This document shows positions 8,079 to 8,602 of a stretch of 8,602 nt of DNA, in pieces. How positions within the stretch are numbered: the first letter of the stretch is position 1; every line of letters begins with the position of its first letter. The notes below the pieces were generated by a model. The model saw nothing but the letters and a program-made list of their open reading frames with translations. It did no database searches and was not told the DNA's origin. This DNA comes from Conexibacter sp. (GTDB lineage Bacteria; Actinomycetota; Thermoleophilia; Solirubrobacterales; Solirubrobacteraceae). Both the position numbers and the translations under genes were made by a program. The DNA lies in NCBI GenBank assembly GCA_025964215.1, contig JAOPZG010000194.1:1-8602 (forward strand), read 5' to 3'.

Positions 8079-8602
8079 CGGGACTGGGAGAGCACGATCT
8101 CCGCGATCGACGCCTGCCCCGACGGCGGCAGCTTCGTGATCCAGACCAGGTAGTAGCGGAACGTCTGGCCGGCCGTGTCGAGCTGGAGCGAGAACTTCTT
8201 CTTGTCGGCCGTGAAGTTCGTCCCGAGGTCCTTCCATCCCGACAGGTCCGTCGCCGCCGGGTTGACCGAGTTCGACACGTAGATCTTGCCCGCCCAGCCC
8301 GTCGTCTGGGTCCGGATGTCGAGCTGCTTGCCGACGACGCCGGGCTTGGCGTCCACGTAGATCCCGACGCCCGGCTTGCTCTGGAAGCCGCCGTTGTAGT
8401 GCTCGGTCGTCCACGACGTCCCCGGGTCGTCGTCGAGCACGCGGCCCACGTCGGAGCGGTGCTCGGTGTGGTCGTCGCCGTAGGGATCGAAGTCGTGCGC
8501 GCGCGCCTGCCCGAGCGAGACCGATTGGATCCCCGGCGCCGGCTTGCCCGGCCGCCGCTGCGCGGTCCCGCGCTTGGTGTTGTCGGCCAGCAGCAGGAGC
8601 AC
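8075..8602 (-). CDS. C-terminal discoidin-like (F5/8 type C-like) domain of a membrane protein, 5' truncated
   Basis: Only the last 175 residues are in the window; the gene continues past base 8602. The visible part opens with VLLLLADN, which looks like the end of a membrane helix. A short basic/Pro linker (NTKRGTAQRRPGKPAPG) and a beta-rich domain follow. Motifs include DFDPYGDDHTEH (about 38-49), a D-D-P-x-T-S-W segment, KPGVGIYVD, and a final RYYLVWITKLPPSGQASIAEIVL. This combination resembles the galactose-binding-like extracytoplasmic domain found C-terminally in actinobacterial membrane Ser/Thr kinases and in mycobacterial MviN/MurJ-type proteins. Which type this is cannot be told from the visible part. 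The GTG at the window edge (8602-8600) is probably an internal Val codon, not a start. Its TGA overlaps the ligD-like ATG by 4 bp, so the two are cotranscribed. Confidence 0.75.
   Translation of the reverse strand: MLLLLADNTKRGTAQRRPGKPAPGIQSVSLGQARAHDFDPYGDDHTEHRSDVGRVLDDDPGTSWTTEHYNGGFQSKPGVGIYVDAKPGVVGKQLDIRTQTTGWAGKIYVSNSVNPAATDLSGWKDLGTNFTADKKKFSLQLDTAGQTFRYYLVWITKLPPSGQASIAEIVLSQSR

Noticed and set aside
8079..8414. N-terminal extension of the ligD-like protein to an upstream start at 8414
   Set aside because: The extension reads as Arg/Gly/Asp-rich shadow of the discoidin-domain gene. The polymerase homology begins just after the ATG at 8078, which also forms the ATGA overlap.

Overview
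The window is dense, very GC-rich DNA with GC-ending codons, GTG starts and 4-bp gene overlaps. This fits a high-GC actinobacterium. The rodA-pbpA-PASTA-kinase order is an actinobacterial hallmark. My best guess is the Thermoleophilia/Solirubrobacterales lineage, but the sequence alone does not prove this placement.

Positions 1-5265 (+ strand) hold a tightly coupled cell-wall operon. It runs from a 5'-truncated RodA/FtsW-type peptidoglycan polymerase, to a class B penicillin-binding protein (PbpA), to a PknB-type Ser/Thr kinase with four PASTA repeats, to a D-Ala-D-Ala ligase (Ddl). Each junction is a 4-bp ATGA or GTGA overlap, so the four proteins are probably made by translational coupling. 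Together they would cover making the D-Ala-D-Ala stem terminus, polymerising and crosslinking glycan, and sensing the wall state. In the familiar mycobacterial operon the kinase pair comes last and ddl lies elsewhere, so ddl here is a noteworthy addition.

Positions 5262-6895 (- strand) hold a hipBA toxin-antitoxin module: the HipB antitoxin/repressor, the HipA Ser/Thr kinase toxin overlapping it by 11 bp, and a compact control region. hipA ends tail-to-tail against ddl, with the two stop codons sharing one CTAG. The control region is an AT-rich island (15 G/C in 44 bp) with two related 19-bp quasi-palindromes (CAAAG-N9-CTTTR) in inverted orientation. The site nearer hipB covers a likely -10 element only a few bases before its GTG, which suggests a leaderless, autoregulated transcript.

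Positions 6902-8602 (- strand) hold three genes. One is a 67-aa basic hypothetical protein. The next is a stand-alone LigD-type polymerase/primase (no ligase or nuclease domain). The last is the C-terminal, probably extracytoplasmic, discoidin-like domain of a membrane protein that runs off the right edge. It overlaps the ligD-like gene by 4 bp. I saw no RNA genes, CRISPR arrays, insertion sequences or convincing intrinsic terminators. The only non-coding stretches are about 61 bp (6841-6901) and 91 bp (7106-7196).
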